DNA from: Kibdelosporangium persicum
Lineage (GTDB): Bacteria > Actinomycetota > Actinomycetes > Mycobacteriales > Pseudonocardiaceae
Direction of reading: 5' to 3'
Length of the DNA stretch: 64,000 bases
Assembly (NCBI RefSeq): GCF_013280595.1
Contig: NZ_JAAATY010000013.1
Span: forward strand, 1-64,000
Numbering within the stretch: position 1 is the stretch's first letter; every line of letters begins with the position of its first letter. The position numbers and the translations under genes were made by a program. The notes under the pieces are model-generated. The model did no database searches, was not told the origin of the DNA, and saw only the letters and a program-made list of their open reading frames with translations. Positions 51,475 through 61,800 of this stretch are shown here, one piece after another.

Positions 51475-52668
51475 GTGCACTACAACCCCAACCGCCCCGG
51501 CCATACCCCGGACGGCGAGCCGATCGACCCGGTCCAGGCCGAACAGGACGCCAAGCAGTTGCACGGCAACTACGGGCCCGAGGCCGCCTACGCCGTCGAC
51601 GCCGAGGCCAAGCTGCCCACCACGAAGTACGAGGAAGAGATCGCCCGCGGCCTCGAGCTGGGCCTGCCGGGCGCGGACTCGATCGTGGACCGCACCATCC
51701 CGACGTTCTCCCGCGGCGAGTTGCCGCACTTCGCGGGCATCAACACGTTCCTCAAGGCACCCTACGTGGAGGACGTCCGGCGCTGCGGCGAGTACGACGT
51801 CGCGGTGCTCGGCGTCCCGTTCGACGGCGGCACGACCTACCGGTCCGGCACCCGGTTCGGTCCGCAGGGCATCCGCAAGATCTCCGCGCTGTACGGGCCG
51901 TACTCCTTCGAGCTGGGCGTCGACCTGCGGGAGTCCATCACCATCGCCGACCTCGGCGACGTCTTCACCATCCCCGGCAACATCGAGAAGTGCTTCGACC
52001 AGATCACCAAGGCGGTCTCGCACGTCTACGAGTCCGGCGCGTTCCCGGTGGTCCTCGGCGGGGACCACTCGATCGGCTACCCGACGACCCGCGGGGTCGC
52101 GCCGCACCTGAACGGCGGGAACCTGGGGATCATCCACTTCGACCGGCACGTCGACACCCAGGAGACGGACCTCGACGAGCGGATGCACACCACTCCGTGG
52201 TTCCACGCCACGGACATCCCGAACGTGCCGCCGAAGAACCTGGTGCAGATCGGCATCGGTGGCTGGCAGGCGCCGCGGCCGGGCGTGAAGGTCGGCCGGG
52301 AGCGCGGCACGACGATCATGACGGTGACCGACTGCGTGGAGATGGGCATCGAAGCCGCCGCGCAGAAGGCGTTGGACGTCGCGTGGGACGGCGCCGACGC
52401 CGTGTGGCTCAGCTTCGACGTCGACTGTCTCGACGCGGCGTTCGTGCCGGGCACCGGCTGGCCGGAGCCGGGCGGGTTCCTGCCCCGTGAGGTGCTGAAG
52501 TTCATCCAGATCATCGCCGACGCCCGTCCGCTCGCCGGGATCGAGGTCGTCGAGTGCGCCCCGCCGTACGACAACGCCGAGATCACGGCACTGATGGCCA
52601 CCCGGGTCATCTGCGACACGCTCGGGTGCCTCGTGCGGTCGGGGCACCTCCCGAAGCGCAAGTCCTGA
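51475..52668 (+). CDS. gdmH: Guanidine hydrolase, agmatinase/ureohydrolase family (GdmH-like)
   Basis: 397 aa from the GTG at 51475, preceded by GGAGGAACGG. It carries the ureohydrolase metal motifs, but altered: LGGDHSIG, HFDRHVDTQETD (canonical agmatinases have FDAHxD) and SFDVDCLDAAFVPGTGWPEP (canonical GTGTPxP). About 85 N-terminal residues precede the usual SpeB fold, close to the length of the Ni-dependent guanidine hydrolase of Synechocystis (about 390 aa). The guanidine riboswitch directly upstream supports guanidine to urea plus ammonia rather than agmatine hydrolysis. The HypA/HypB-like nickel factors reported for GdmH are not in the window. It would read as agmatinase (speB) by similarity alone. 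It converges on the kinase gene with a 4-bp gap. Confidence 0.83.
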   Translation: MHYNPNRPGHTPDGEPIDPVQAEQDAKQLHGNYGPEAAYAVDAEAKLPTTKYEEEIARGLELGLPGADSIVDRTIPTFSRGELPHFAGINTFLKAPYVEDVRRCGEYDVAVLGVPFDGGTTYRSGTRFGPQGIRKISALYGPYSFELGVDLRESITIADLGDVFTIPGNIEKCFDQITKAVSHVYESGAFPVVLGGDHSIGYPTTRGVAPHLNGGNLGIIHFDRHVDTQETDLDERMHTTPWFHATDIPNVPPKNLVQIGIGGWQAPRPGVKVGRERGTTIMTVTDCVEMGIEAAAQKALDVAWDGADAVWLSFDVDCLDAAFVPGTGWPEPGGFLPREVLKFIQIIADARPLAGIEVVECAPPYDNAEITALMATRVICDTLGCLVRSGHLPKRKS

Positions 52669-52672
52669 CGTG

Positions 52673-54454
52673 TCAGCGCGGCAGCTTGGCGGCGGCCGCC
52701 GCCAAGCTCGTCGCCGGGGCGCAGTACTCGTCGCCTCGCCGCTCGCCGCTGACTGTCAGCACCATCACGTCGACGGTTGCCCGCCGGGGCCGGTCGGCCG
52801 GCACGTGCAGCACGCTCACCGTGCAGCTGGTGCCCGAATCCGTGTCCAGCTTGACGAAGGCGTCGTGGCCGGCGAGCCAGGTCGGCTGGCCGGTGATCGG
52901 CTCCAGCGCGGCGTGCTGGTCGTAGCGCAGGTTGATCTCGGTCCGGGTCGCGTGGTGGTACCACTTGCACGCCCACTTGCCGAACCCGTCGACCGCGGAC
53001 CGGGGGTCCACCCCGGGCAGCACGGCCAACGCGGTTCCGTCCACCAGCGGACAAGCGTCCACATAGGCCAGTGAGCCTTCCGGGAAAGGCGTGCCGCGCC
53101 GGGGAATCGGCCCCTGGCGCAGCGTGTCCATCACGGCGTTCGTGGCCACCTCGGCGATGTCGCACAGGTTCATCGGCGGATCGGGGACCTTCGCCGTCAC
53201 CCGGATGCTGTACTTGTCGTCGACCGGGATCGACCGGTCGCATTCCTCGGCGCTGGACGGTTCCTCGACGACTTCGAACGGTTCCCCGCGCACCGGCCGT
53301 GACTTGCGGGTGATCAGTTGCACCTCGACGTCGACGGTCTCCCGGGCGCCCACGTTGACCAGCAGGTCGCAGCGGTTGAAGTTGCCGTAGGTCGTGTGCA
53401 GTTCCACCGGGCCGAACTGCGCCAGCGCCGTCCGGTCGATCAGCGCGCACGGATTCGCTGTCCGCTCGTCACCGATGAGATCGGTGCTGGACATGGATAT
53501 GGTGCTCGGTCTGGGCACGGAGTCCGCCGGGACGAAGATCACCGCGCCGGCCGCGCCGGCCACCGCCAACGCCGCGAGCGCCTGGTAGGCCGGACGGCGC
53601 CAGAGCGGCGTCCGGGCGGCCGCGATCGCCGGGTTGGGCGTTTCCCAGTCACCGACGAACTGCTTGAGCCGCTGGTGAACCTGGCTCGCGGTGGGCCGTT
53701 TCGCCGGCCGCGCCTGGAGGATCTGCGACAGCAGCGGAGCGAGCGGGCCCGCCAGCCGCATCGGGAGCATCTCACCGCGGCGCGCCCGGTCCAGCATCTC
53801 CTCGGGCTGACCGTGGCCGAACGGCGGCACACCCTCCACCGCCGCGAAAAGCGTGGCACCCAGGGAAAACACGTCGGACGCCTCGGTCGCCGGTCTGCCG
53901 TCGGCCACTTCGGGCGCGGCGTACGCGGGCGTTCCGCTGATCGTCCCGGCGTCGGTGAGGGTCTCCGCACGCCAGATGGAGATGCCGAAGTCGGTGAGCT
54001 TCGCGAAGTCGTTCGCGTCGAGGAGGATGTTGCCGGGTTTGACGTCCCGGTGCACGATGCCGCGGGCGTGCACCGCGGCCAGCGCCGCCGCGACCTGCAT
54101 CCCGATCCGCGCGACCCGTTCCGGCGGCATCGGGCCACCCGTGACCAGCACCTGGTCGAGGCTCTCGGCGGGCGAGTACTCCATCACGAGCCAGCACTCG
54201 TCGCCGTCCACGGTGTCGAACACCGAGACGGCGTTCGGGTGATGGACCTGGGCGGCGGTCTCGGCCTCGCGGCGGAACCGGAGCCGATCGGCCTGACTGG
54301 CCACCACGTGCGGCCGTTTGAGCGCGACGATTCGTTTCAGCTTCTTGTCGAAGGCAGTCCAGACCACGCCGCCGCCCCCTGAGCCACGGGCGTCTTCCAG
54401 GCGGTACCGCCCGTCAACCACATCCCCGGTGCGCACTCTGCGTAGTCTAGCCAT
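52673..54454 (-). CDS. Membrane Ser/Thr protein kinase (PknB-like) with outside domain
   Basis: 593 aa from the ATG at 54454; the frame continues upstream without a better start. Kinase domain (about 14-275): GSGGGGVVWTAFD glycine loop, IVALKRPH, HRDVKPGNILL, DFGISIW and YAAPEV. One membrane helix (about 315-335, AYQALAALAVAGAAGAVIF) leads to an outside region of ~255 residues with paired Cys that looks like two copies of a DUF3558-like domain (CALIDRTALAQFGPVELHT and CPLVDGTALAVLPGVD). It has no PASTA repeats. It should phosphorylate partners in response to an outer-surface signal. Confidence 0.9.
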   Translation of the reverse strand: MARLRRVRTGDVVDGRYRLEDARGSGGGGVVWTAFDKKLKRIVALKRPHVVASQADRLRFRREAETAAQVHHPNAVSVFDTVDGDECWLVMEYSPAESLDQVLVTGGPMPPERVARIGMQVAAALAAVHARGIVHRDVKPGNILLDANDFAKLTDFGISIWRAETLTDAGTISGTPAYAAPEVADGRPATEASDVFSLGATLFAAVEGVPPFGHGQPEEMLDRARRGEMLPMRLAGPLAPLLSQILQARPAKRPTASQVHQRLKQFVGDWETPNPAIAAARTPLWRRPAYQALAALAVAGAAGAVIFVPADSVPRPSTISMSSTDLIGDERTANPCALIDRTALAQFGPVELHTTYGNFNRCDLLVNVGARETVDVEVQLITRKSRPVRGEPFEVVEEPSSAEECDRSIPVDDKYSIRVTAKVPDPPMNLCDIAEVATNAVMDTLRQGPIPRRGTPFPEGSLAYVDACPLVDGTALAVLPGVDPRSAVDGFGKWACKWYHHATRTEINLRYDQHAALEPITGQPTWLAGHDAFVKLDTDSGTSCTVSVLHVPADRPRRATVDVMVLTVSGERRGDEYCAPATSLAAAAAKLPR

Positions 54455-54497
54455 CGCACCGGCATGACGGGACCGTTCGGCGGGTACCACCACCTGA

Positions 54498-54983
54498 ATG
54501 CAGACGTTTCTCCCGTATCCGGGCTTCCGCGCCACCGCGGCCGTGCTGGATCCACGACGGCTCGGCAAGCAGCGCGTCGAGACGATCCAGGTGCTCAGAG
54601 CGCTGACGATCCCGGGCTACGGGTGGCGCCACCACCCCGCGGCAGCCATGTGGGCGGGCTACGAGGAGGCCCTGACCCGATACGGTATCGACATCTGCGA
54701 AGTCTGGTGCGAGACGGGACGCCAGGACACCTGCCAGGCGACCCTCCGTACGGACCTGTACGCCGCGACTGGGCTGGAACAGGTGCGTGACCAGGCGGAA
54801 CTGGCCGAGGCCGAGGAGTTGCCGCCGTGGCTTGGCGACCCTCTGTTCCACGACAGCCACCAGTCCGCGCTGGTCCGCAAGGACCCCGCGTTCTACCGCC
54901 CGCACTTTCCCGCCGTGCCCGACGACCTGCCGTACGTGTGGCCCTCGTCGGACCGGCCGCGGCGGGCGGCTCAGCGGTCGTAG
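54498..54983 (+). CDS. Pyr_excise-type protein (pyrimidine dimer DNA glycosylase-like, MSMEG_6728 family)
   Basis: 161 aa. It matches the MSMEG_6728 group: MQTFLPYPGFRATAAVLDPRRLGKQRVETIQVLRAL, HHPAAAMWAGYEEAL and the ending LPYVWPSS. Distant similarity to T4 endonuclease V-type glycosylases suggests DNA repair of UV damage, but that has not been shown for this group. Its start is 43 bp from the divergent kinase gene, and its 3' end overlaps the convergent DUF6069-like gene by 13 bp. Confidence 0.85.
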   Translation: MQTFLPYPGFRATAAVLDPRRLGKQRVETIQVLRALTIPGYGWRHHPAAAMWAGYEEALTRYGIDICEVWCETGRQDTCQATLRTDLYAATGLEQVRDQAELAEAEELPPWLGDPLFHDSHQSALVRKDPAFYRPHFPAVPDDLPYVWPSSDRPRRAAQRS

Positions 54984-55492
54984 TAGTTCGGCGGCGGCTG
55001 GTCCCACTGCTGGGTGGGCGCGTTGTCCGCTGTCCGCTCCCGCCGGACGGTCTGGGACGCGGCGGCGACGCTGTTCAGGGTCGCCGTGATGGCGAGCCCG
55101 ATCGCCAGGTTGACCACGGCGGTCGCGACCTTGGCGCCGGGCTCGACGGTCAGGGTGAGCGGCAGCACCACGGCGATCAGGGTCGCGAGCACCATGATCC
55201 ACGTGAAGAACTGGCGGGGCGCGGCCACCGCCAGCATGAGCAGGTGCATCAGGCCCGTGGCCAGCAGCGCCGCCAGGCCGGACAGCAGGGCGTAGGTGAA
55301 CGTGTTCGCGTTGCCCCAGATGCCCTCGCCCTTCGGTGCCAGCACGGGCACTTCGAAAATGCCCCTGGCGATCAGGATGCCGGCCACGGCCAGCAACGCC
55401 GCGACCACGGCGGCGGCCAGGCCGCTCGCCCACAGCCTCCCGGCGTCGACACCGGGACGGTCGAACCGGGCATTCCCGCCGTAGTCGGACAT
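54971..55492 (-). CDS. Four-helix membrane protein (DUF6069-like)
   Basis: 173 aa. Four hydrophobic segments (about 18-43, 62-88, 93-115 and 119-145), with a Pro/Asp/Tyr-rich C-terminal tail (QQWDQPPPNYYDR). It matches DUF6069-type actinobacterial membrane proteins with no known function. Convergent overlap with the Pyr_excise gene. Confidence 0.8.
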   Translation of the reverse strand: MSDYGGNARFDRPGVDAGRLWASGLAAAVVAALLAVAGILIARGIFEVPVLAPKGEGIWGNANTFTYALLSGLAALLATGLMHLLMLAVAAPRQFFTWIMVLATLIAVVLPLTLTVEPGAKVATAVVNLAIGLAITATLNSVAAASQTVRRERTADNAPTQQWDQPPPNYYDR

Positions 55493-55580
55493 CAGGCGAA
55501 TCCCTCCGTGGTGACGAGCCGGGATGACGACCGGACAAGCCGATTGTCACCCGTCCGGCCGGGATTCGCCCGACCAACGC

Positions 55581-56042
55581 TCAGCCGCCGAGGAACGCCT
55601 CCAGCTGCTCGACGACGAACGCGTGATCCTCTTCCTGCGGCAGCCCCGACACGCCCACTGTCCCGATAGGACCGGTCCCGCGCACGATCACCGGGAACAC
55701 GCCGCCGTGCGCGGCGTACAGCTCCGGGTCCAGCCGGGACTTCTCCTCGAACGAACCGCCGCCGTTCTCCTCGTTCAGCATTCCCATGTAGTAGGAGCTG
55801 TGCCCGTAGCGGTCGACGATCCGGGCCTTGCGGTCGACCCAGGCGTCGTTGTCCGCCGACGTGCCGGGCAGCGCGGCGTGGAACAGTCGCTGGCCGTTGC
55901 GGCGCACCGAGATCACCAGTGGCAGGCCACGCTCCCGTGCGGCGGTGAGCATTCGCTGGCCCAGGGCGATCGCGGTGTCGTTGTCGAATCGGTCGAACTG
56001 CAGCCGTTCTTCCTGTGCTGCGAGTTCCTGACTGGTCGCCAA
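55581..56042 (-). CDS. UPF0303/HbpS-like (heme-degrading-domain annotated) protein
   Basis: 153 aa, the usual length of UPF0303. LERLQFDRFDNDTAIALGQ-like N-terminal strand order (here EERLQFDRFDNDTA), SVRRNGQRLFHAALPGTSADN, RKARIVDRYGHSSYYMG and GTVGVSGLPQEEDH follow the family. Members share the HbpS/GlcG fold, and some bind heme; the annotation of heme degradation rests on similarity. No heme-uptake genes are nearby. It lies 40 bp past the end of the GH78 gene, a possible distal member of that transcript. Confidence 0.83.
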   Translation of the reverse strand: MATSQELAAQEERLQFDRFDNDTAIALGQRMLTAARERGLPLVISVRRNGQRLFHAALPGTSADNDAWVDRKARIVDRYGHSSYYMGMLNEENGGGSFEEKSRLDPELYAAHGGVFPVIVRGTGPIGTVGVSGLPQEEDHAFVVEQLEAFLGG

Positions 56043-56082
56043 GGCATTCCTTCCGATCAGGCTGACGTGCCTGTCAGGTGTA

Positions 56083-58806
56083 TCACGTCAGGAGCCCGCG
56101 GAAGGCCTCCTCGGCGGTGTGGGGATCACCATCGAAATCCAGCAGCCGGGGCAACCGGCCCACGGGGAAGTCGAGGTACCGGGCGGCCCGCCGGGCGATG
56201 GCCGCGTCGTCCGTGCCGAGGCCGTGCTCGACCAGCAGCGCGGCCGCCTCGCGCCACAGGCCGGGCGTGTCGAGCAGATCGCGGACCGTCTCGACCGGAC
56301 GGGACATGGGCTCCAGGTCCGGCACCGTCCAGGAATGACGGCCGTGCCGGATGTCGAACGGTTCCCGACCAGGCAGGTGAACGGTCGCCGTGGCTCCTGC
56401 GGGGATGACCGCTTCGACGATCACCTGTCCGTCCGCACGCCGCCAGCCGGCCGACGCTTCGCCGTAAGGCGTGAGATGCCGTGCGGACGCGTGGGACAGA
56501 GCACTGTGCGGGATCGGCTTGACGGTGATATGGCGGTAGCCAGGAGCGGACGCGGACAGTCCGGCGAGCGTTCGGTGCATCCAGTCGGCGACGGCACCGA
56601 GTGCGTAGTGGTTGAACGACGTCATCTCGCCAGGATTGATGGTGCCGTCGGGCAGCATGCTGTCCCAGCGTTCCCAGATCGTGGTGGCCCCCATGGTGAC
56701 CGGGTAGAGCCAGGACGGGCAGCCCTTCTCCAGCAGCAGGCGGAAAGCGAGATCCGCGTGCCCGCTCGTGGTCAGCGCGTCGGTGATCAACGGCGTTCCG
56801 ACGAAGCCAGTGGCGATCCGGAAACCGTTGCCACGCACGAGGTCCGCGAGGCGACTTGCCGCATGCCGGCGCTGCTCCGCGGAAGGCAGGAGCGCCCACT
56901 CGATGGCGAGCGCGTACACCGTGGGTGCGTCGGAGATGATGCGACCGCCAGGCGTGACGTAGTGCCGTGCGAAGGCCTCTCGGGTCGCTGCGGCGAGCTT
57001 TTCGTAGTGTTCGCCGTCGCGTCCCAGCACGGCGGCTGCTTCGGCGACGATCTCGGCGGAGCGCGCCAGGTACGCGGTGGCCACAACGTCGCTGTCGGCC
57101 TTGGCGGCGAACGGATCGTCCGGCGGCGCGGTGGGGTCGAGCCAGTCCCCGAACTGGAATCCGCCTGCCCAGACGCCGTCGGTGGTCAGCGACGCGATCT
57201 TGTCGACCCAGCCGCGCATCGAGTCGAACTGCCGTGCCAGGATCTGCGGGTCGGCATAACGCTGGTACAGAACCCACGGAACGACAGTCGCGGCATCACC
57301 CCACGCTGTGGCAGTCGGCGCTTCTGTGCCGAGCACTTCCGGAACGACGTACGGGACCGAACCGTCAGGATGTTGTTCGACGGCCAGGTCGGCGAGCCAC
57401 GAGGAGAGGAATCCCGCGGTGTCGAACAGGAAGGCGGCGGTGGGCGCGAAGATCTGGATGTCGCCGGTCCAGCCCAGCCGCTCGTCGCGCTGCGGGCAGT
57501 CGGTGGGGATGTCGACGAAGTTGCCGCGCATGCTCCAGACCACGTTGCGGTGGAACTGTTCCAGGTCGGCGTCCGAACAGGAGAACCAGCCGGTACGGCG
57601 CAGGTCCGAGCCGATCACCACGGCCCGCACGTCCTCAGGCCGTACGTCCAGGCCGGTGACTTCGGCGTACCGGAAGCCATGGAACGTCAGGGACGGCTCA
57701 AGCACGACCTCCTGGGCGTCATCCAGCAGATAGGTGTCGGTCGCCTCGGCACTGCGTAGCGGACGAGTACCGAGCTCGTCGTTGTCAAGCACCTCCGCGT
57801 GCCGCACGACGACCTCATCGCCCGCGCGGGTGTTCCGTGCCGTGAGCCGGACCCAGCCGACCACGTTCTGGCCGAAGTCCACCAGCGTCCTGCCGGACGG
57901 CGACTGCCAGACCCGCACCGCGGGCAGCACGTCGGTGACCCGGATCGGCGGGCCTTCGGGCGCCACCAGCCTGCTCAGATCTCCGGGCACCACCACCACG
58001 GTGTCTACAGTGGATTCCGCTGGCCGCAGGTCGGTCCGTTGCCCGTCGTAGAGGTCGTTGGCGAGGATTCCGCTGGTGCGTGCTGACCACGTGGTGTCGG
58101 TACCGATGACCTCGATCGAGCCGTCGTCGTAGGTCACCTCCAGTTGTGCCAGCAGCGCCAAGCGGTCGCCATACAGGGCGCGCTTTCCGGTCCACGCGAG
58201 CCTGCCGCGATACCAGCCGTTGCCCAGCAGGAACTCGATCTTGTTGTCGCCCTCTCGCAGCAGGGACGTGACGTCGTGGGTCTGGTAACGCAACCGGTGG
58301 TGATAACTGGTCCAGCCGGGAGCCAGGATCTCCTGTCCGACACGGTGACCGTTCACAGTCGCGGAGTAGACGCCGTGCGCGGTGGCGTAGAGCCGTGCTG
58401 AGGCGATGTTCGCCCGAACCGTGATCTGCCGGGACAGGATCGGTGCGGGCGAGTCGAGATCATCGCGCGTCGGGCTGACGAACTGTGCCGCCCAGTCTTC
58501 CGGCGCGAGAAGACCAGCTTCTACAGTGGACGGATCGCTCCAGTCCGTCCACTGGTTGCCAGAAGCGACCCGTACCCGGACGTCGGCCCGGCCGCGTGCG
58601 GCGAGCGGCTCGAACGGCCAGGGCACCAGCACCTGTTCGGCTGAATCCACGCGCACGACGTCGCCGTTGGACTCGAGTTCGTACGCGGTCTGTGCCCAGT
58701 CCGGATCGTCCGTGACCACCTGCCACGACAGCCTGGGCGTGGCGGTTCCGATCCCGAGTGCCGCGTCCCGGTGCTCGAACCGGACGGGAGTGACGGCCGT
58801 GCTCAT
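56083..58806 (-). CDS. GH78 alpha-L-rhamnosidase
   Basis: 907 aa from the ATG at 58806, with GGAGA upstream. Fibronectin-like N-terminal domain, two Bac_rhamnosid sandwich domains (TARLYATAHGVYSATVNG-like stretch near 150), the catalytic (alpha/alpha)6 barrel with PTDCPQRDERLGWTGD and QFGDWLDPTAP (acid Asp/Glu region), ERWDSMLPDGTINPGEMTSF (base Glu region), and a C-terminal sandwich. No signal peptide is seen, so it likely acts on imported rhamnosides. It overlaps the upstream GH106-like gene by 4 bp. Confidence 0.92.
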   Translation of the reverse strand: MSTAVTPVRFEHRDAALGIGTATPRLSWQVVTDDPDWAQTAYELESNGDVVRVDSAEQVLVPWPFEPLAARGRADVRVRVASGNQWTDWSDPSTVEAGLLAPEDWAAQFVSPTRDDLDSPAPILSRQITVRANIASARLYATAHGVYSATVNGHRVGQEILAPGWTSYHHRLRYQTHDVTSLLREGDNKIEFLLGNGWYRGRLAWTGKRALYGDRLALLAQLEVTYDDGSIEVIGTDTTWSARTSGILANDLYDGQRTDLRPAESTVDTVVVVPGDLSRLVAPEGPPIRVTDVLPAVRVWQSPSGRTLVDFGQNVVGWVRLTARNTRAGDEVVVRHAEVLDNDELGTRPLRSAEATDTYLLDDAQEVVLEPSLTFHGFRYAEVTGLDVRPEDVRAVVIGSDLRRTGWFSCSDADLEQFHRNVVWSMRGNFVDIPTDCPQRDERLGWTGDIQIFAPTAAFLFDTAGFLSSWLADLAVEQHPDGSVPYVVPEVLGTEAPTATAWGDAATVVPWVLYQRYADPQILARQFDSMRGWVDKIASLTTDGVWAGGFQFGDWLDPTAPPDDPFAAKADSDVVATAYLARSAEIVAEAAAVLGRDGEHYEKLAAATREAFARHYVTPGGRIISDAPTVYALAIEWALLPSAEQRRHAASRLADLVRGNGFRIATGFVGTPLITDALTTSGHADLAFRLLLEKGCPSWLYPVTMGATTIWERWDSMLPDGTINPGEMTSFNHYALGAVADWMHRTLAGLSASAPGYRHITVKPIPHSALSHASARHLTPYGEASAGWRRADGQVIVEAVIPAGATATVHLPGREPFDIRHGRHSWTVPDLEPMSRPVETVRDLLDTPGLWREAAALLVEHGLGTDDAAIARRAARYLDFPVGRLPRLLDFDGDPHTAEEAFRGLLT

Positions 58807-61800
58807 GGCGTCTCCTTGTGCTGTACCAGGGTCACGGGACCGAACAGGCCGGTACGGACCTGCCCGGCGGCGACCGCGGTGGTGGGGGAGGCGTCGTCGA
58901 GGTAGCCCGCGAGAGTGCCACGGATGACGACTTCCAGTTCGTTGGTGCCCGGCCGTAGAGCGTGGGTGATCTCGGTGCGCCACGGCGCCCATACCAACTG
59001 GTCGACGAGCGTGCCGTTGACCAGAACGTCCGCGGTACCACGGACTTCGCCGAGATCCAGCACCACTCGTCCGCTCGGCGCCGGGAACGTGGTGCGGTAG
59101 CGCACGTGCCCGCCGAGAACGCGCAGGCCCAGTTCTTCCCAGCCTGCCAACGGTGTGTCGACTTCGGTGACGTCTACTTCGATCGCCGAGTCGAGCAGTG
59201 CTCCACCACGACGGCCGTCCACCGCGTGCACCTCCAGAGTCACGAAAGTGCCTGCGGGCAACGGTTCAGGGAGCCGCACGCGCTGATCGACAGGGTGGTA
59301 CTCGGATTCGCCGATCCGAACGGTCACAGCCAGGTCTGTGGGAATCCGTAGCGCGGTGGTTCCCAGCGGTGCCAGGAAACGGAGTTGCTCGACTCGTTCC
59401 GGGCCAGGTCTCATGTCCGGGATGATCGGTATCACGGTGTCACCACCGGCCGCCGCGGGCTCCAGCCAGTGCGCCCCGGGCAGCGGATGCGGACGTGCGG
59501 AGGCGCAGAGGAACCTCGGGTCGCGTGGCTGGCTCCGGCGCACTTTCGCGCCTTCCCAGCCAGGGCCGCTGATCAGGCCGAGCCCGGGCGAGTCCACAGT
59601 GGCCGCGGCGTCCCCGGTGAGCCGCAGGGCGATGGTGTTCTCGCCGACCATCAGGAAGTCGGCCAGATCGTACGGGTGCACACGGATCTCACGATGACCG
59701 GGATAGGGGTTGAAATCGCCCTGACGCCCCACCTCCACGCCATTGACCACGACACTGCACGCGCACTCGCTGGCCACCATGGCCGTTGTGTCGCCCGGGA
59801 TCGTGTCGAGCCGGAACGTGTGCGTGATCTCGTTGCCGGTCAACCACTCCGGACGGCGGTAGGCGGCCGGATCGGCCACCACGGCGAACGAGGCACGCAA
59901 CGGCCCGTCCTGCTCCGCGATGAACTCGATCTCCACCGCGACGGTCCGGCCGTGCGGAAGCGGGCTGAACGACTGGTAACCGTCGCCGTGTATCGGCAGT
60001 TCCCGGCCGTCGACCACGACTCGGCGTGCTGCTCCGGCGCCGACCGCCAGGTGCAAGCCGCGACGGTCCGGCAAGGCCAGGTGCGTACGCACGGCGACCC
60101 GTTCGCCGGTCCGGACGTGGCGCCAGTCGAGGAACTCCTCAGGGACGTATCCCTTCGGGCCCAAAGTGTTGTTGTGCACGGGATCGTTACGGATGCCCCG
60201 CGACAGCGACCACTCCACCGGGTGCCACTGGCCGCCGGGGTCGCGTGCTTCGGCGAAGGGGCCGTAGCCGGCGATCGTTCCGTCTTCGAAGCGCCAGACC
60301 TCGATCGGCAGCACGCCGGTGCGTGTCGAGGCAGCGAAATCGCCATCCCGGTTGTCCAAGGTGGACTCGGCGAGAGCCCGCCACGGTCCGTGCACCGGGA
60401 TTCGGTCCATGACTTCGCCAGGCGGCTGTGCGGTCGGTTCGGGCAGGTTGTCGCCGAAGATCACCAGGGCGATCGAGCCGTCGTCGAACGGAACCTCGAC
60501 CATCCCCTCCGCGCTCACCGCCAGCCGGGTGCGCTGCCCGGTGCGGGGATTCCACCGCTGTGCGTGCCGGGGGAGGTGTCCGGCGTCGATCCGGGCGACC
60601 CGACCCGTCGGCGGAACGAACCGGTACCCGTTCTCGCGCAACTGCCGCCAGTACTCCTCCCAGGGGAATCCCTTGGTGGTCCAGTCATCCAGATCGAGCG
60701 AGACTATCGGCGCCATCGTCCCGCTGTGTTCGTCGTGCGCTGTCACCATCATCACGAACGTGTCGTCATATCGCCGCAGCAGGAAGGGGGCATCCGCGCG
60801 AACCAACGCTGCCGGGAGCACATCGGGCACCTCATCTGGACTGTCCACAATGGTCGCGTTGGGCAATGGTGCTGTGCCTACGCAGACCACGGTACCACCA
60901 GCTCGGGCGAACTCGGAGAGCCTCTGGGCCGCGTCCGGGTGCAGGACCTCGGCATTCGGCAGGATTACTGTGCGGTAGACCTCGTCACCGATCTTGAGGC
61001 CGTGGTCCACCACGACGCCGCCCGCGATGGTGGTTTCGTCCAGCGTGTCGTGGTCGATCCCGGCTCGTTCCAGGACTCCCGGCTGTTCCGCGAACCACGC
61101 GCTGACCCCGTTGAGCCTGTGGAAGCAGTCCGCGGCGCGTTGGGCGGGCGGCAGAGGACCGTCAAGGGTGGTGTAGGCCTGCACCGTCGACGTCGGCGAG
61201 AGCAACACGGTGTCGCAGACGTGCGTGCCTCCGCTCAACACCGAGCACAGCCGGGTCACCGCGGTGGCGAACTGGTGGTACGACGGCCAATAAGGCTGCC
61301 GCCAGCAGGTGGACGGCGGCGCCCACTCCCACCAGCCACCCACGGTCGCGTAGTACACCGCGTGCGGGTCGTAGAGAGTGGCGCCGCGCCGCAGCAAAGG
61401 CGCGAGCCAGTCGTAGGTCTCCTCAAGCGTGCCGCCCCAGCCGGACGAGTGGAACGCCTCGACCCATGTACGCGGCTTGCCATGGGCGTGTGCCAAGGAG
61501 CTGTGCACTTTCGGGTCGCCCCAGTGGTCGCTGCCCGGTGCGCCGAACGTCGAATGTGTACCCAGATAGTCGCCGTACAACTGGACGCCGCCGACGGGGT
61601 CACCCTCTCGCGCCGGGCTGGCCTGGTCGAACCCGCAGATCAGCCCGCGTTCGGCGAACCAGGCGGCCAGTGGGTCGAAGAACGCGCGGCGGGCGAGCCG
61701 AGCCCGGTGCTCGTGGTAGTCACGGCGTATCCGTGCCGACATTTCATCGGCTCCCTCGAACAACGCCGGCAGCACGATCTCGTACCCGTAGTGCTCGGCG

